DNA of 64,000 bases from Stappia sediminis (GTDB taxonomy: Bacteria > Pseudomonadota > Alphaproteobacteria > Rhizobiales > Stappiaceae): the NCBI RefSeq assembly GCF_009826895.1, contig NZ_WUMV01000008.1, positions 1 through 64,000 of the forward strand. Reading direction: 5' to 3'. Position numbers and translations under genes: made by a program. Below the pieces are notes generated by a model that made no database searches, was not told the DNA's origin, and saw only the letters and a program-made list of their open reading frames with translations. Numbering within the stretch: position 1 is the first letter of the stretch; the number at the start of each line of letters is the position of its first letter. Positions 36,348 to 45,140 of the stretch are shown here, piece by piece.

Positions 36348-37027
36348 CGCGCGCCATTCCTTTCCGGCGCCAGGCCTGCCATCAGGATTGTCAGGTGGTT
36401 GTCGACCAGCCGGTCGATGGCAAGTCCATCTTCGGGCCTTATCCCGAAAACCTCGTCGAGCAGGACATGCATGAACAGCGGGCCGATGACGGTGCGCACG
36501 GTAAGTTCGGGATCGACATCCCGAATGTAACCGCCCTCCACCCCTTGCGCGATGAGGCCGGTCATCGCAGGCAAGGCCTTGTCGATAACCTCCTCGCGGT
36601 ACATGCGCGCGATCTCGGGCACGGCGGCGGCCTCGCGGATGACGAGCTTCGGCACGGCGAAACCGTCCGGCCCCTTGATGGCGCCCGCCACCATCGTCAG
36701 GAATTTGCGGATAACGGGGCGCGGATCGCCGCGATGGGCCGCGATCATCTGAAGCGCGCTATCGGCGACCGGCACCACCGCTCGGCGGATCAGCCCCTCA
36801 AGCAACGCCTTCTTGGAAGGGAAATAAAGGTAGATCGCGCCCTTGGAGATGCCGGCTTCCTTCGCGACATCCTCCATGCGCGCGGGCGAAAAGCCTTTTA
36901 TCGAAAAGAGCTTCAGGGCCGCGTCGAGGATATCGTCGGGCCGCGCTTCGGCACGCCTTCGGAATTTCGGCTTGCGTTTGGCCGCATCGGCGGTTCGGTT
37001 TTGGGCTGGTCTTCCGGTCATCTCCAT
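36344..37027 (-). CDS. TetR-family repressor of the exporter operon
   Basis: TetR regulator of 227 residues from the ATG at 37027. An in-frame extension up to 37126 runs through a perfect operator palindrome and is rejected. The helix-turn-helix reads ILDAALKLFSIKGFSPARMEDVAKEAGISKGAIYLYFPSKKALLEGL. First gene of a TetR-HlyD-ATPase-permease operon with 4-base overlaps, hence autoregulated. Confidence 0.9.
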   Translation of the reverse strand: MEMTGRPAQNRTADAAKRKPKFRRRAEARPDDILDAALKLFSIKGFSPARMEDVAKEAGISKGAIYLYFPSKKALLEGLIRRAVVPVADSALQMIAAHRGDPRPVIRKFLTMVAGAIKGPDGFAVPKLVIREAAAVPEIARMYREEVIDKALPAMTGLIAQGVEGGYIRDVDPELTVRTVIGPLFMHVLLDEVFGIRPEDGLAIDRLVDNHLTILMAGLAPERNGAR

Positions 37028-37029
37028 AT

Positions 37030-37053
37030 AAATAACTGACTGGTCAGTTATTT
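37030..37053. promoter_or_regulatory. TetR operator palindrome
   Basis: A perfect palindrome with 11-base arms (AAATAACTGAC, TG, GTCAGTTATTT) lies immediately upstream of the TetR start. The core TGACTGGTCA resembles known AcrR/NalC-class operators (TGACNNGTCA). It should mediate autorepression of the exporter operon. Confidence 0.8.
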
Positions 37054-37338
37054 GCAAGACAATTCCTGAAAACTCTGCCCGGCTCGATATTTCCCTCTGC
37101 GGAACTCGATAATCTTTACGATGCATCGAAAGCGAATTCTCAAATCACTTCAACGTCATGTTTTTTTGAAATTATAATTTTCACAGACATTCTCATGTAT
37201 AAAATCCATCCATTTCAAAATTTACGCATATTCCGAAATCTTCCTTTAAGTAATCTATGCGAGTCTGTTCCAGCTTGTACCAATGTTCGAAATGACGGGA
37301 CGCGGCAGAAGGCTGCGTCCGTCACGAGGGGTTTTGCG
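37054..37338. other. AT-rich spacer upstream of ART-like gene
   Basis: The divergent spacer between tetR and the ART-like gene is notably AT-rich at 37127-37260, unlike its surroundings. A frame through it could extend the downstream protein but has no protein-like character. It should hold the promoter of the ART-like gene; no clear hexamers were fixed. Confidence 0.5.
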
Positions 37339-38040
37339 GTGGAGTTTCCAACTCTCCTCTATCACGGCACCAGCGGCGAGTTCGCACGCAAGGCGTTGCG
37401 GGAGGGCCTGAGGCCACGCTCGCTGAATGCCGATGCGCAGGATGAGGGCAAGCTGTCCAATCCTGACTGCGTCTATCTGACGGATGCCTATCCGATCCAT
37501 CACGCCGCGCTGACTTCAGCGCGTCATGGCGACCCTTACGCCGGCGTTCTGGAAATCGATGTGCTGAGGCTCGACAGCTCCCTTTTTCGCGGAGACGAGA
37601 GCGTCATCGAGCAGTTGAACCGCGATAGCGACGGCCTGTCAGGGTCGCGTGAGGATCGGCTGCGGCATTATCGCGAAAAGCTTGAGAACAATTTCGACGA
37701 TGCCGTGCTGACGCTGGACCGCATGGGTTCGGTCGCCTATCACGGCCCGATCCCGGCGGAAGCGATCAGCCGGATCGCCATTCTCCAGGCCGATCCGCCG
37801 ATCCTGCCGGTGTCCTGGGCAAGGGACATCTCGGTCTCCGTCGCCAACTATCATTTCGTATGGATGCAGCAGTTCGCCGTCACCGAATGGGTGATGAACG
37901 ACCGCTGGCCGCGTTTCGACCAGACCAACGACATCTATCGTTTCTGGCTCGGCGAACTGATGAACTACGACAGCCGGCAGGGCATCAAGGTCTCGGAAGC
38001 CCCGCGCTACCTCGCCCCGGCGGACGTGGTGAATGCGTGA
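37339..38040 (+). CDS. ADP-ribosyltransferase-fold-like protein, unknown function
   Basis: Protein of 233 residues from a GTG start with GAGGGG nine bases upstream. The N-terminus LLYHGTSGEFARKALREGLRPR followed by CVYLTDAYPIHHAALTSA recalls the H-and-Y bearing strands of the ART/KptA fold (HG-T-S, then a Y-L-T strand), and YAGVLEIDV is a plausible next strand. This is a pattern reading, not a family assignment. If true it could use NAD to modify protein or nucleic acid. No antitoxin-like partner gene adjoins it. A longer start at 37195 would lie in AT-rich sequence. Confidence 0.55.
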   Translation: MEFPTLLYHGTSGEFARKALREGLRPRSLNADAQDEGKLSNPDCVYLTDAYPIHHAALTSARHGDPYAGVLEIDVLRLDSSLFRGDESVIEQLNRDSDGLSGSREDRLRHYREKLENNFDDAVLTLDRMGSVAYHGPIPAEAISRIAILQADPPILPVSWARDISVSVANYHFVWMQQFAVTEWVMNDRWPRFDQTNDIYRFWLGELMNYDSRQGIKVSEAPRYLAPADVVNA

Positions 38041-38061
38041 AGCGGAACCGGCACACCGCCG

Positions 38062-39939
38062 TTACGCATCCTTTTCCTCGGCGACGAGATCGAAACTGCC
38101 GACGCGGAATCGGTCGCTCAGCCACAGCGCCAGGCGCTGGTAGGCCGTCAGGCCGTTGCGCGTTTCCATGACCTGCCTTGCGAGCGCCGGTTCGTTGGTG
38201 ATCAGCCCGTCCACGCCCATCGAGATCATGCGCGACATCGTCACAGGGTCGTCGACCGTCCAGACGTAGACCTGCTTGCCCGCATCATGCGCCCGCCTGA
38301 TAAGGCCAAGCGAAACCTGCCCCGTGTTGACGGCAAGGAAATCCGCCTCCAGACCCGCGAGGTTTCCGATCGCCGTTGCCGCCAGCACCCCATAGCGCCA
38401 CTCGGGGCGCAGCGCCTGCATCTTCCGGATGCCGTCGTATTCCAGCGACATGACGGCGACGTCATCCGCCATCGCCGTTTCTTCGACGATACGGACCACC
38501 CGCGCTTCGAGGTCGACGTCATGGCCGTAGTACTTGAGTTCGATGATCACCTTGCCGCGCCCCTTCGCCGCAAGCAGCACCTGCCGCAGCGTCGGCGTTC
38601 GTTCCCCGGAATAGGCCGGATCGAACCAGCTGCCGATGTCGATTTCGCCGATATCCGCCATCGTGGCGTCCCAGACCTTCATGTCGACACCGGCGAGCTT
38701 CATGAAGTCGCTGTCATGGGCGACGACCACCTCGTCATCGGCGGTTTCCTGAACGTCGATTTCCACCCAGTCGGCGCGGTCCTCCATCGCTTTCTCCACG
38801 GCGGCCATAGTGTTTTCCGGGCGGATGCCGGCGGAACCGCGGTGCGCGATGATCTCGACGGTGCGATCCGCGCCGATCTCGTCCAGCAGGCCGCCGCCGA
38901 GATATATTCCGCCCGCGATGGCGGCAATCAGACCCGCCGGAATGACGATCTTCGGAATCGGCGAGCTGAGGGCAGGCTCGCCCGCGAATATCTCGACATC
39001 GGCAGCCGGTCGGGCTTCGTCTTCCGTCACGCGCATGTAGATGCGGTTCAAAAGATCGGCGAGAGCGCCGTTCGAAAGGGCCGACAGCAGGGCATTTCCC
39101 GCCGCCAGAAGCAGCAGGATCGAAATCGTGGCCGAGGCCGCCAGGTGAAGGTTCCCGCCGAACGCGCCGGGCAGGATGTTGATCAGCGCTCCGGCAATCG
39201 CCGCCACCGTCGCCGCGAGTGCGCCGCGTACCAGCGCCCAGGCGATGATCGCCGTGACGAGCGCGCGCTTGTGCCCGGCAAGCCGTTCCGCGCTTCGCCG
39301 GAAGACTTCCCCCGCCGGCGCGTTGCGGAGGAAAAGAAGGTGCAGCGATATCGCCCAGCCCGACAGCCGCCAGACGAGCACCAGCGCCAGCGCCAGCACG
39401 ATCACACCGATGATTGCCGCCGCCACCACGAAGTCGGGCGGCCAATAGGTGAGGTAGTAGTTGATGTCGTATTGCCCGAGCGTGAAAAAGGCGATGGCGG
39501 CGGCCACGCCAAGAAACGGCACGGCGATCAGGAGAATGCGCAAGGTCAGGCGCGCCGCGAAGCCGAACAGCGCGGCCGATCGCCGGTAAATCAGCGCTAG
39601 CCCGAATGCGATCGCGCCGCGCGCGCCATGTTCGCCCCGGCGTATGATGCCGGTCATGATCGCGATATCCATCACGGCGCCCGCAATCAGCAGGCAGGCA
39701 ACGGCAAGCGCGGCCGCCGCGCCTGAAGGCGTAAACAGGAACCAGGCGATTTCCTGGTCCGTCAGCGCGTCGCGTCCCTGCGTCGCGATGGCGAGCGCAA
39801 GGATGAGGCTCGCGAGCGGAACGACGACCGCCAGCACGATGAGACGAACCAGGAGATACGTGGTCAGCAACGGCCAGACGAAGCCGAGCGCCTTGCGGTA
39901 ACAGTCGAGCGCCTCACGCGCCGGCGCAGCGGTTTTCAT
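38062..39939 (-). CDS. Membrane-anchored glycerophosphodiester phosphodiesterase
   Basis: 625-residue protein from the ATG at 39939 (AAGAGG 11 bases upstream; a GTG lies four codons earlier). The N-terminal ~330 residues form a multi-span membrane domain of the GPDPase_memb type (repeated hydrophobic runs such as LLTTYLLVRLIVLAVVVPLASLILAL). The catalytic GDPD TIM-barrel follows: IIAHRGSAGIRPENT with the His and the Glu/Asp pair in VEIDVQET, and a second His in VVAHDSDF. It should cleave glycerophosphodiesters to glycerol-3-phosphate plus an alcohol, on the outer face of the inner membrane. Confidence 0.9.
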   Translation of the reverse strand: MKTAAPAREALDCYRKALGFVWPLLTTYLLVRLIVLAVVVPLASLILALAIATQGRDALTDQEIAWFLFTPSGAAAALAVACLLIAGAVMDIAIMTGIIRRGEHGARGAIAFGLALIYRRSAALFGFAARLTLRILLIAVPFLGVAAAIAFFTLGQYDINYYLTYWPPDFVVAAAIIGVIVLALALVLVWRLSGWAISLHLLFLRNAPAGEVFRRSAERLAGHKRALVTAIIAWALVRGALAATVAAIAGALINILPGAFGGNLHLAASATISILLLLAAGNALLSALSNGALADLLNRIYMRVTEDEARPAADVEIFAGEPALSSPIPKIVIPAGLIAAIAGGIYLGGGLLDEIGADRTVEIIAHRGSAGIRPENTMAAVEKAMEDRADWVEIDVQETADDEVVVAHDSDFMKLAGVDMKVWDATMADIGEIDIGSWFDPAYSGERTPTLRQVLLAAKGRGKVIIELKYYGHDVDLEARVVRIVEETAMADDVAVMSLEYDGIRKMQALRPEWRYGVLAATAIGNLAGLEADFLAVNTGQVSLGLIRRAHDAGKQVYVWTVDDPVTMSRMISMGVDGLITNEPALARQVMETRNGLTAYQRLALWLSDRFRVGSFDLVAEEKDA

Positions 39940-40105
39940 CGTATCTCGCACCTCTTCCCGGCCCTCGTTTTAATCATTTCGCAAAGGTCAAGTCGTCTGT
40001 TCCAGGCCCCCTTGAATTGATGACCACGGTAACTCGTTTATAAATTCTTGGCATCTGGCATGAACCCTACGTGATGGACCCATAGTAAGCCGGAGCCGCC
40101 GACCG

Positions 40106-40969
40106 ATGAACGACGACTATCGCGCCGAGCCGACACCAAGCCACCGTTCACCGGGCCGACCTTCACCGGGTCAACCTTCACCCGCCAGCCTGTCGGTGGA
40201 TGCCCATCCGCCCCGAAGGATCGCCGAACTCGTAGAAGAGGTGGGGGTCGGGAAAGCCCGCATGGCGCTTTTGCCCATGGCGCTCCTCGCCTTTCTGGCC
40301 GGCGTCTATATCGCCATCGGCGCGATGCTCTACACGCTGGTGATGACCGATCTTCAGGCGGGATTGGGCGTGGGCCGGTGGATCGGCGGCATGGCATTCT
40401 CCCTCGGGCTCGTTCTGGTGGTCGTGGCGGGCGCGGAACTCTTCACCGGCAACAACCTGATCGTCATGGCGCTTGCCGCTCGGAAGATCACCACGAGGGA
40501 ACTCCTGCGCAACTGGAGCGTGGTTTACGCGGGCAATTTCGCAGGCGCGGTGGCCGCCGCCCTGCTGGTCTGGGCCGCCGGCACCTATGGGATCGGTGGC
40601 GGGCGTGTGGCGGAAACGGCGAATGCGATCGCCGCGGCCAAGGCCGGTCTGCCGTTCGGCGAAGCGCTATTGCGCGGAATTGCCTGCAACGTGCTGGTCT
40701 GCCTTGCGGTCTGGCTTTGCTATGCCTCGCACAGCGTGACGGACCGGGTTCTGGCCATCGTCTTTCCCATCGCCGCCTTCGTCGCGTTGGGTTTCGAGCA
40801 TTCGGTGGCCAACATGTATTTCCTTCCCGTCGCCATGCTGCACGACGCCGAAGGCGTGACGGCGGCCGGCCTGATCGCCAACCTGCTGCCGGTGACTATC
40901 GGCAACATGATCGGCGGCGGAGCCTTCGTCGCCGGTGTCTACTGGGTTATTTACCTGCGCAAGAACTGA
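40106..40969 (+). CDS. Formate/nitrite transporter (FNT)-family channel
   Basis: 287-residue membrane protein of the FocA/NirC/HSC fold with about six spans starting near residue 55 (MALLPMALLAFLAGVYIAIGAMLY). FNT marks are LFTGNNLIVMALAARKIT and NWSVVYAGNFAGA, and the last part AGLIANLLPVTIGNMIGGGAFVAGVYW. It probably conducts a small monovalent anion such as formate, nitrite or hydrosulfide. The N-terminal ~45 residues are Pro/Ser-rich and arise partly from a 15-base tandem repeat. Free-standing gene. Confidence 0.9.
   Translation: MNDDYRAEPTPSHRSPGRPSPGQPSPASLSVDAHPPRRIAELVEEVGVGKARMALLPMALLAFLAGVYIAIGAMLYTLVMTDLQAGLGVGRWIGGMAFSLGLVLVVVAGAELFTGNNLIVMALAARKITTRELLRNWSVVYAGNFAGAVAAALLVWAAGTYGIGGGRVAETANAIAAAKAGLPFGEALLRGIACNVLVCLAVWLCYASHSVTDRVLAIVFPIAAFVALGFEHSVANMYFLPVAMLHDAEGVTAAGLIANLLPVTIGNMIGGGAFVAGVYWVIYLRKN
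40147..40186 (+). repeat. 15-base tandem repeat in the FNT gene
   Basis: Units TTCACCGGGCCGACC and TTCACCGGGTCAACC are followed by a partial third unit TTCACCCGCC. In frame they give an SPG/SPA-rich tract at the cytosolic N-terminus. Copy number could vary between strains. Confidence 0.8.
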
Positions 40970-41327
40970 CGCCCCTTGTGCGTTTGATGGCAGTCGCAAA
41001 AATTCCAAGGACGCATTGTGAAGTCGCTGTTCCGGCGCCCCGAATAGGCGTGAAGAGCGATTGTCAAAAATACGAATGCCCGCCGTAGATGCATTCGCTT
41101 GAAATATGCGCGATTTCGCGCAAGTGAGTAGCGCATCGAAAGGTGTTGGGTATCAATTACGTAGCGGCGAACGGCGTGGAAAATGATTTCTAAATCTGAT
41201 TAAAGTATTAACAATATAATTGCATTTTTTAACTTATTTTTGATAAAGTATTCTCGATTGCAGGCAATAATTGAAATATAATTACCTGCAATCGTCACGA
41301 TAGAGTGATTTTAAGGGAGTCGATCTC
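40970..41327. promoter_or_regulatory. AT-rich upstream region of small secreted protein A
   Basis: This gap holds no plausible gene. The last ~150 bases are strongly AT-rich. A perfect 10-base inverted repeat (CGATTGCAGG at 41255-41264, CCTGCAATCG at 41285-41294) lies 33 bases before the start and encloses ATAATT-type sequence that could include a -10 element. It may be an operator or a 5'-leader hairpin. Confidence 0.55.
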
Positions 41328-41633
41328 ATGAAAACGCTTACGTTGACGATCGCCGCTGCTGGCCTGCTGGCCATGTCGAGCGCCTCATTTGCAGCTCCGA
41401 ATGCGAATTCTCAGACGACAGGAAACCCGGGAAACGGGAACCAGGGGTGTGAAAACACGAATGGTGAAGTCGTAGCAAAGAACCCCGGAAAATACTTCCA
41501 GGCACAAGAAGAATATAGAGGTTATACAAGGAAAGAATTGTTCGATTGGTTGAGAAACGAAACCAATCTCGGCGAAGATAATCCGAACGTTGTTGCGGAT
41601 TGGATTGCTCGAGATTGCGGTACGCCGGATTGA
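41328..41633 (+). CDS. Small secreted protein A, paralogue of 45624-45917
   Basis: 101-residue protein of unknown function. A Sec signal peptide (MKTLTLTIAAAGLLAMSSASFA) is followed by a mature start APNANSQ and the NPGNGNQGC motif ending at C41. The rest is acidic and aromatic (KNPGKYFQAQEEYRGY...LFDWLRNETN) with a second cysteine at C97 near the end, so one disulfide is possible. GGGAG precedes the ATG by 8 bases. A second gene 4 kb away encodes a paralogue with 18 of 19 identical residues over the mature N-terminus but a diverged body. Between them, on the other strand, lies a MacAB-type exporter. I recognise no family; a secreted peptide or matrix-type protein is conceivable. Confidence 0.75.
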   Translation: MKTLTLTIAAAGLLAMSSASFAAPNANSQTTGNPGNGNQGCENTNGEVVAKNPGKYFQAQEEYRGYTRKELFDWLRNETNLGEDNPNVVADWIARDCGTPD

Positions 41634-41722
41634 TCATATGCAGAATGCTGTAACTTCGACATGGAATCTGAAGTTAAGCTAAACCTGCCTCTCCCATCCG
41701 GAAATATTACTGGCCAAGACAA

Positions 41723-41751
41723 TGCCCCGAGGCGGGTTCCGCCTTGGGGCA
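41723..41751 (+). terminator. Hairpin downstream of small secreted protein A
   Basis: A 13-pair stem (TGCCCCGAGGCGG, loop GTT, CCGCCTTGGGGCA, one G-T pair) sits 89 bases after the stop codon and 85 before the end of the convergent exporter permease. It lacks a proper T-run, so termination may be only partial or Rho-dependent. Confidence 0.55.
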
Positions 41752-41836
41752 CTTGATGCTGGCACTGTACATTTGCTTGAGACTGACCGCGCTTGAGCCC
41801 GTAAAATATGGATCAATATTGCTTTCTGTTTATTGA

Positions 41837-43069
41837 TCACTCACTCCTCAAGCACTCTATCGGCTCAAGTGCCGCGGCCCTTCGCGCCGGGTAGTAGCCG
41901 AAGAATATGCCGACGGCGCCGGAGAAGGCGATTGCCGCAAGCATCGCTTCCGGCGCGAGGAAGATCGGCCAGTTCGCAAGCCGCGCGATGGCGATGGAAA
42001 CGGCGACCCCGAAGACAAGCCCGATCAGCCCGCCGAGCAGGCACAGGCACAGCGCCTCGATGAGAAACTGGTTGCGGATGTCGCGCCGCCGCGCGCCGAC
42101 GGCCATGCGAAGGCCGATCTCGCGCGTGCGCTCCGTCACCGAGACCAGCATGATGTTCATGATCGATATTCCCCCAACGAGAAGCGATACGGAGGCGATC
42201 GCCGCCAGAAGCCAGGCGATGGTGCGTGTCGCCGCCCGTTCGGCGGCCATCGCGGCGGCCGGGTTGGTGACCAGGAAGTCGTCTTCTTCCCCGGGTTGCA
42301 GCCTGTGCCGCTGGCGCAAAAGGTCTGCGATCTGCCGTTCGGCGGGCTCCGTTCCCTCGCCCGGCCTTGCCTTGGCGAGAATATAGGCGACCGCTTCACG
42401 GTTGGTCTGGTGGGCGCTGCCGATGAGGCGCAGCTTTGCCGTTGAAATGGGAATGAAGACAACGTCGTCCTGGTCGCGGCCCGTTCCCGAGGGCCCCTTT
42501 TCGTCCAGAATGCCGATCACCCTGAATGGCACCTGAAGAATGCGGATGGATCCGCCGATGGCCTCGGTATTGCCGAAAAGCTGTTCGGCAACGGTGCGCC
42601 CGATCAGCGCGACCTTGCCTGCGGATGCCTCTTCCCCTTCGGAGAAATAGCGCCCCTGCGCGAGTGCCCATTCGCGTATGAAGAAATAAGCCGTCGTCGT
42701 ACCGTTGACCGTGGTGTTCCAGTTCCGGTTGCCGGCCACGATCTGGACATTGCCGCGAATGGACGGCGCTGCGGCCTCCACGAGGGAAAGCTCCGAAATG
42801 GCGGTCGCATCGCTTTCGCTGAGCGTGTGGCCGCTTCCGCTTTCGCCGCGTGCGCCGCCCTGTCTCGACGTGCCGGGCTGAACCATCAGCACGTTGGAGC
42901 CGAGCGTGCGGATCTGTTCGGCCACTTGCGTTTGCGCCCCCTGCCCGACTGCGACCATGGTCACCACCGAGGCGACGCCGATAATGATGCCGAGCATCGT
43001 CAGGAGGCTTCGCACGGGATTTGCCCTGAGCGAGCGTAGCGCGATCTTGAGGCTTTCCAGCAGGTTCAC
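41837..43069 (-). CDS. MacB-like ABC transporter permease
   Basis: FtsX/MacB-type permease of 410 residues with a GTG start overlapping the ATPase stop. The N-terminal span (VRSLLTMLGIIIGVASVVTMVAV) is followed by a large periplasmic MacB_PCD domain (about 45-265). Three C-terminal spans include the SISIMNIMLVSVTERTREIGLRMAVGAR-type signature (here GGISIMNIMLVSVTERTREIGLR). In E. coli MacB the ATPase and permease are fused; here they are separate genes, as in LolCDE and many MacB relatives. Transport is by mechanotransmission from the periplasm outward. Macrolides, peptides or small proteins are possible cargo. Confidence 0.9.
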   Translation of the reverse strand: MNLLESLKIALRSLRANPVRSLLTMLGIIIGVASVVTMVAVGQGAQTQVAEQIRTLGSNVLMVQPGTSRQGGARGESGSGHTLSESDATAISELSLVEAAAPSIRGNVQIVAGNRNWNTTVNGTTTAYFFIREWALAQGRYFSEGEEASAGKVALIGRTVAEQLFGNTEAIGGSIRILQVPFRVIGILDEKGPSGTGRDQDDVVFIPISTAKLRLIGSAHQTNREAVAYILAKARPGEGTEPAERQIADLLRQRHRLQPGEEDDFLVTNPAAAMAAERAATRTIAWLLAAIASVSLLVGGISIMNIMLVSVTERTREIGLRMAVGARRRDIRNQFLIEALCLCLLGGLIGLVFGVAVSIAIARLANWPIFLAPEAMLAAIAFSGAVGIFFGYYPARRAAALEPIECLRSE

Positions 43070-43800
43070 GATACGGCCCCCGCTGCTTCGCGCTGCGCGT
43101 CGCGTGCGAAGATACGGTCCTCCACGGCCGCGTCCGATACGATGCGCCCGTCCTGGATGCGCAGGATCCGGCTTGCGTGGCGGGCCACCGCTTCATCGTG
43201 CGTGACCATGAGCACGGATTTGCCGAGCGTGTTCAGCTTCTGGAAAATCGCAAGCACCGTACGGCCCGTCGTGCTGTCCAGGGCGCCGGTCGGTTCGTCG
43301 GCCAGGATAAGTGCCGGATTGTTGACGACCGCGCGGGCGATGGCGACACGCTGCTGCTCCCCGCCCGAAAGCATGGCGGGAAGATGATCCATGCGGCCCG
43401 AAAGTCCGATGATTGATAGGAAGCGCCGCGCCAGTTCGCGGCGCTCGCGGCGTTGCATGCCCGCATAGACGAGCGGCAGTTCGACGTTTTCGATCGCCGA
43501 ACTGCGCGGCAACAGATTGTAGGACTGGAAGATGAAGCCGATCCGGGCATTGCGCACTCCCGCCTGACGGTCCGGCGAAAGGCCGGTAACATCCTCGCCT
43601 TCCAGTATCAGCCGCCCCCCGGAGGGGCGATCCAGCAGGCCGACCAGGTTCATGAGCGTCGTCTTGCCGGAGCCCGAAGGGCCCATGATCGCGACGAACT
43701 CCCCGGCACCTATCGAGAAATTCACCGCGTCGAGCGCCGTCAGCGTTCCCGTTCCGGAAGCGTAGGTCTTCGTCAGGTTATGGGCATCGACGAGCTTCAT
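43066..43800 (-). CDS. MacB/LolD-like ABC transporter ATP-binding protein
   Basis: ATPase of 244 residues. Walker A GPSGSGKTT, YNLLPRSSAIENVELPL as in the LolD/MacB group, signature LSGGEQQR, Walker B LILADEPTGALDS and H-loop VTHDEAVA are intact. Its gene lies 11 bases after the adaptor and overlaps the permease by four bases, forming an adaptor-ATPase-permease operon. Confidence 0.92.
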   Translation of the reverse strand: MKLVDAHNLTKTYASGTGTLTALDAVNFSIGAGEFVAIMGPSGSGKTTLMNLVGLLDRPSGGRLILEGEDVTGLSPDRQAGVRNARIGFIFQSYNLLPRSSAIENVELPLVYAGMQRRERRELARRFLSIIGLSGRMDHLPAMLSGGEQQRVAIARAVVNNPALILADEPTGALDSTTGRTVLAIFQKLNTLGKSVLMVTHDEAVARHASRILRIQDGRIVSDAAVEDRIFARDAQREAAGAVS

Positions 43801-43811
43801 GGGCCTTTCCG

Positions 43812-45140
43812 TCAGAAGCCGAGGCGGACGCCGAAGATATCGCGGCGGGTCGGCTGCTGGGCGATCTCGTTGACGATCACCTCGTCGCCCGGTTCGAGTG
43901 CGCCGGAAAGGACGGCGGTGCTTCGCGCGTCCGACGCCCCGGTCTCGATTTCCACCGGCTCGGGGTCGCCGTCGACAACCTTCCAGACGGTGTTCTTGCC
44001 GCCCCCTGCCCCGGCGCGCGCGCGCCCGTCGGGCGAGTAGCGCAGGGCATCGGTCGGGATAAGGTTTGCCGGCTCGCTTTCCATGACCAGTATCTCGACA
44101 AGCGCGGTCATTCCCGGCAGCAGCAGCAACGCCTCGTTTCGCGTGCGGATGACGACGGTATAGGTGACGACGTTCTGGATGACCTCCGGCGCTTTGCGGA
44201 TCTGCACCACTTCGCCGGCAAAGCGGCGTTTGGGGTAGGCATCGACGCGGAAGCCCGCCTTCTGCCCGAGTTCGATCTTTCCGATGTCCGTTTCGTCGAT
44301 GCGCGCATGAACCTCCATTTCCGAAAGATCCTGCGCGATGGTGAAAAGCGTCGGAGCCTCCAGGCTCGCCGCGACCGTCTGTCCGGCATCGATATTCCGG
44401 TCGATGACGATGCCGTCGATCGGCGAGCGGATGGTGGTGCGTTCCAGCTCGACTTCCGCAAGTTTCAGCGTCGCTTCCTTTTCCGGAATATCGGCGACCG
44501 AGTTCTGCAGTTCCGCCTTCTCGCGGGACAGTTCGGCCCGCGCGACGGCGAGATCGATTTCATGGGCGGAAAGATTGGCCTCCGCCTCCCGCAGTTCGGC
44601 GGCCGTGGCGAGATGAACGGCCAGCACCTCGTCGATGGTGCTTGCCGAAACCGTTCCCCCCGATCCAAGCCGCTGTTTGCGTTTCAGGTCGTTGTCGGCG
44701 GCCGTGAACTTCGCCTTGGCACTGTCCCGGCGCGCTTCGAGGACGGCGCGCATGGCCCCCGTTTTCCGCACGGTTTCCTTGGCGCGCTGGACTTCCGCCT
44801 CCTGGGTGCGGATGTCGGCTCGCGCCATCTCCAGCGCCGCCTTGGCCTGCGCGAGCCTCGCCTGGTAGCTCTGCTGGTCGAGGATGGCAAGCGGCTGCCC
44901 TTTTCGTACGGCGTCGTTGAAATCCGCCCGCAGGGTATCGATCTGGCCGGAAAGCTGCGAGCCCACCTCGACCGTCGTCACCGCGTTCACGGTCCCGCTG
45001 GAGGTCACGCTCTCATGCAGCCGTCCCTGGGTTACCGGCGCGGTGACGTAGGTGACGTTCTCACCGCCGCCGCTGGCGAAAGCGAAATAGGCGAGGACAA
45101 ACAATGCCACCGAAATGGCGGTGATCATTCCAGCCCGCAT
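43812..45140 (-). CDS. MacA-like periplasmic adaptor (HlyD family)
   Basis: Membrane-fusion protein of 442 residues. An N-terminal anchor (ITAISVALFVLAYFAFASGG) is followed by lipoyl half TSSGTVNAVTTVEVGSQLSGQIDTL, a long alpha-hairpin (about 85-215), second half RSPIDGIVIDRNIDAGQTV and beta-barrel/membrane-proximal domains. This layout is that of MacA. It would connect the MacB-like pump to a TolC-type channel encoded elsewhere. Its 5' end faces small secreted protein B across a 483-base spacer. Confidence 0.9.
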   Translation of the reverse strand: MRAGMITAISVALFVLAYFAFASGGGENVTYVTAPVTQGRLHESVTSSGTVNAVTTVEVGSQLSGQIDTLRADFNDAVRKGQPLAILDQQSYQARLAQAKAALEMARADIRTQEAEVQRAKETVRKTGAMRAVLEARRDSAKAKFTAADNDLKRKQRLGSGGTVSASTIDEVLAVHLATAAELREAEANLSAHEIDLAVARAELSREKAELQNSVADIPEKEATLKLAEVELERTTIRSPIDGIVIDRNIDAGQTVAASLEAPTLFTIAQDLSEMEVHARIDETDIGKIELGQKAGFRVDAYPKRRFAGEVVQIRKAPEVIQNVVTYTVVIRTRNEALLLLPGMTALVEILVMESEPANLIPTDALRYSPDGRARAGAGGGKNTVWKVVDGDPEPVEIETGASDARSTAVLSGALEPGDEVIVNEIAQQPTRRDIFGVRLGF

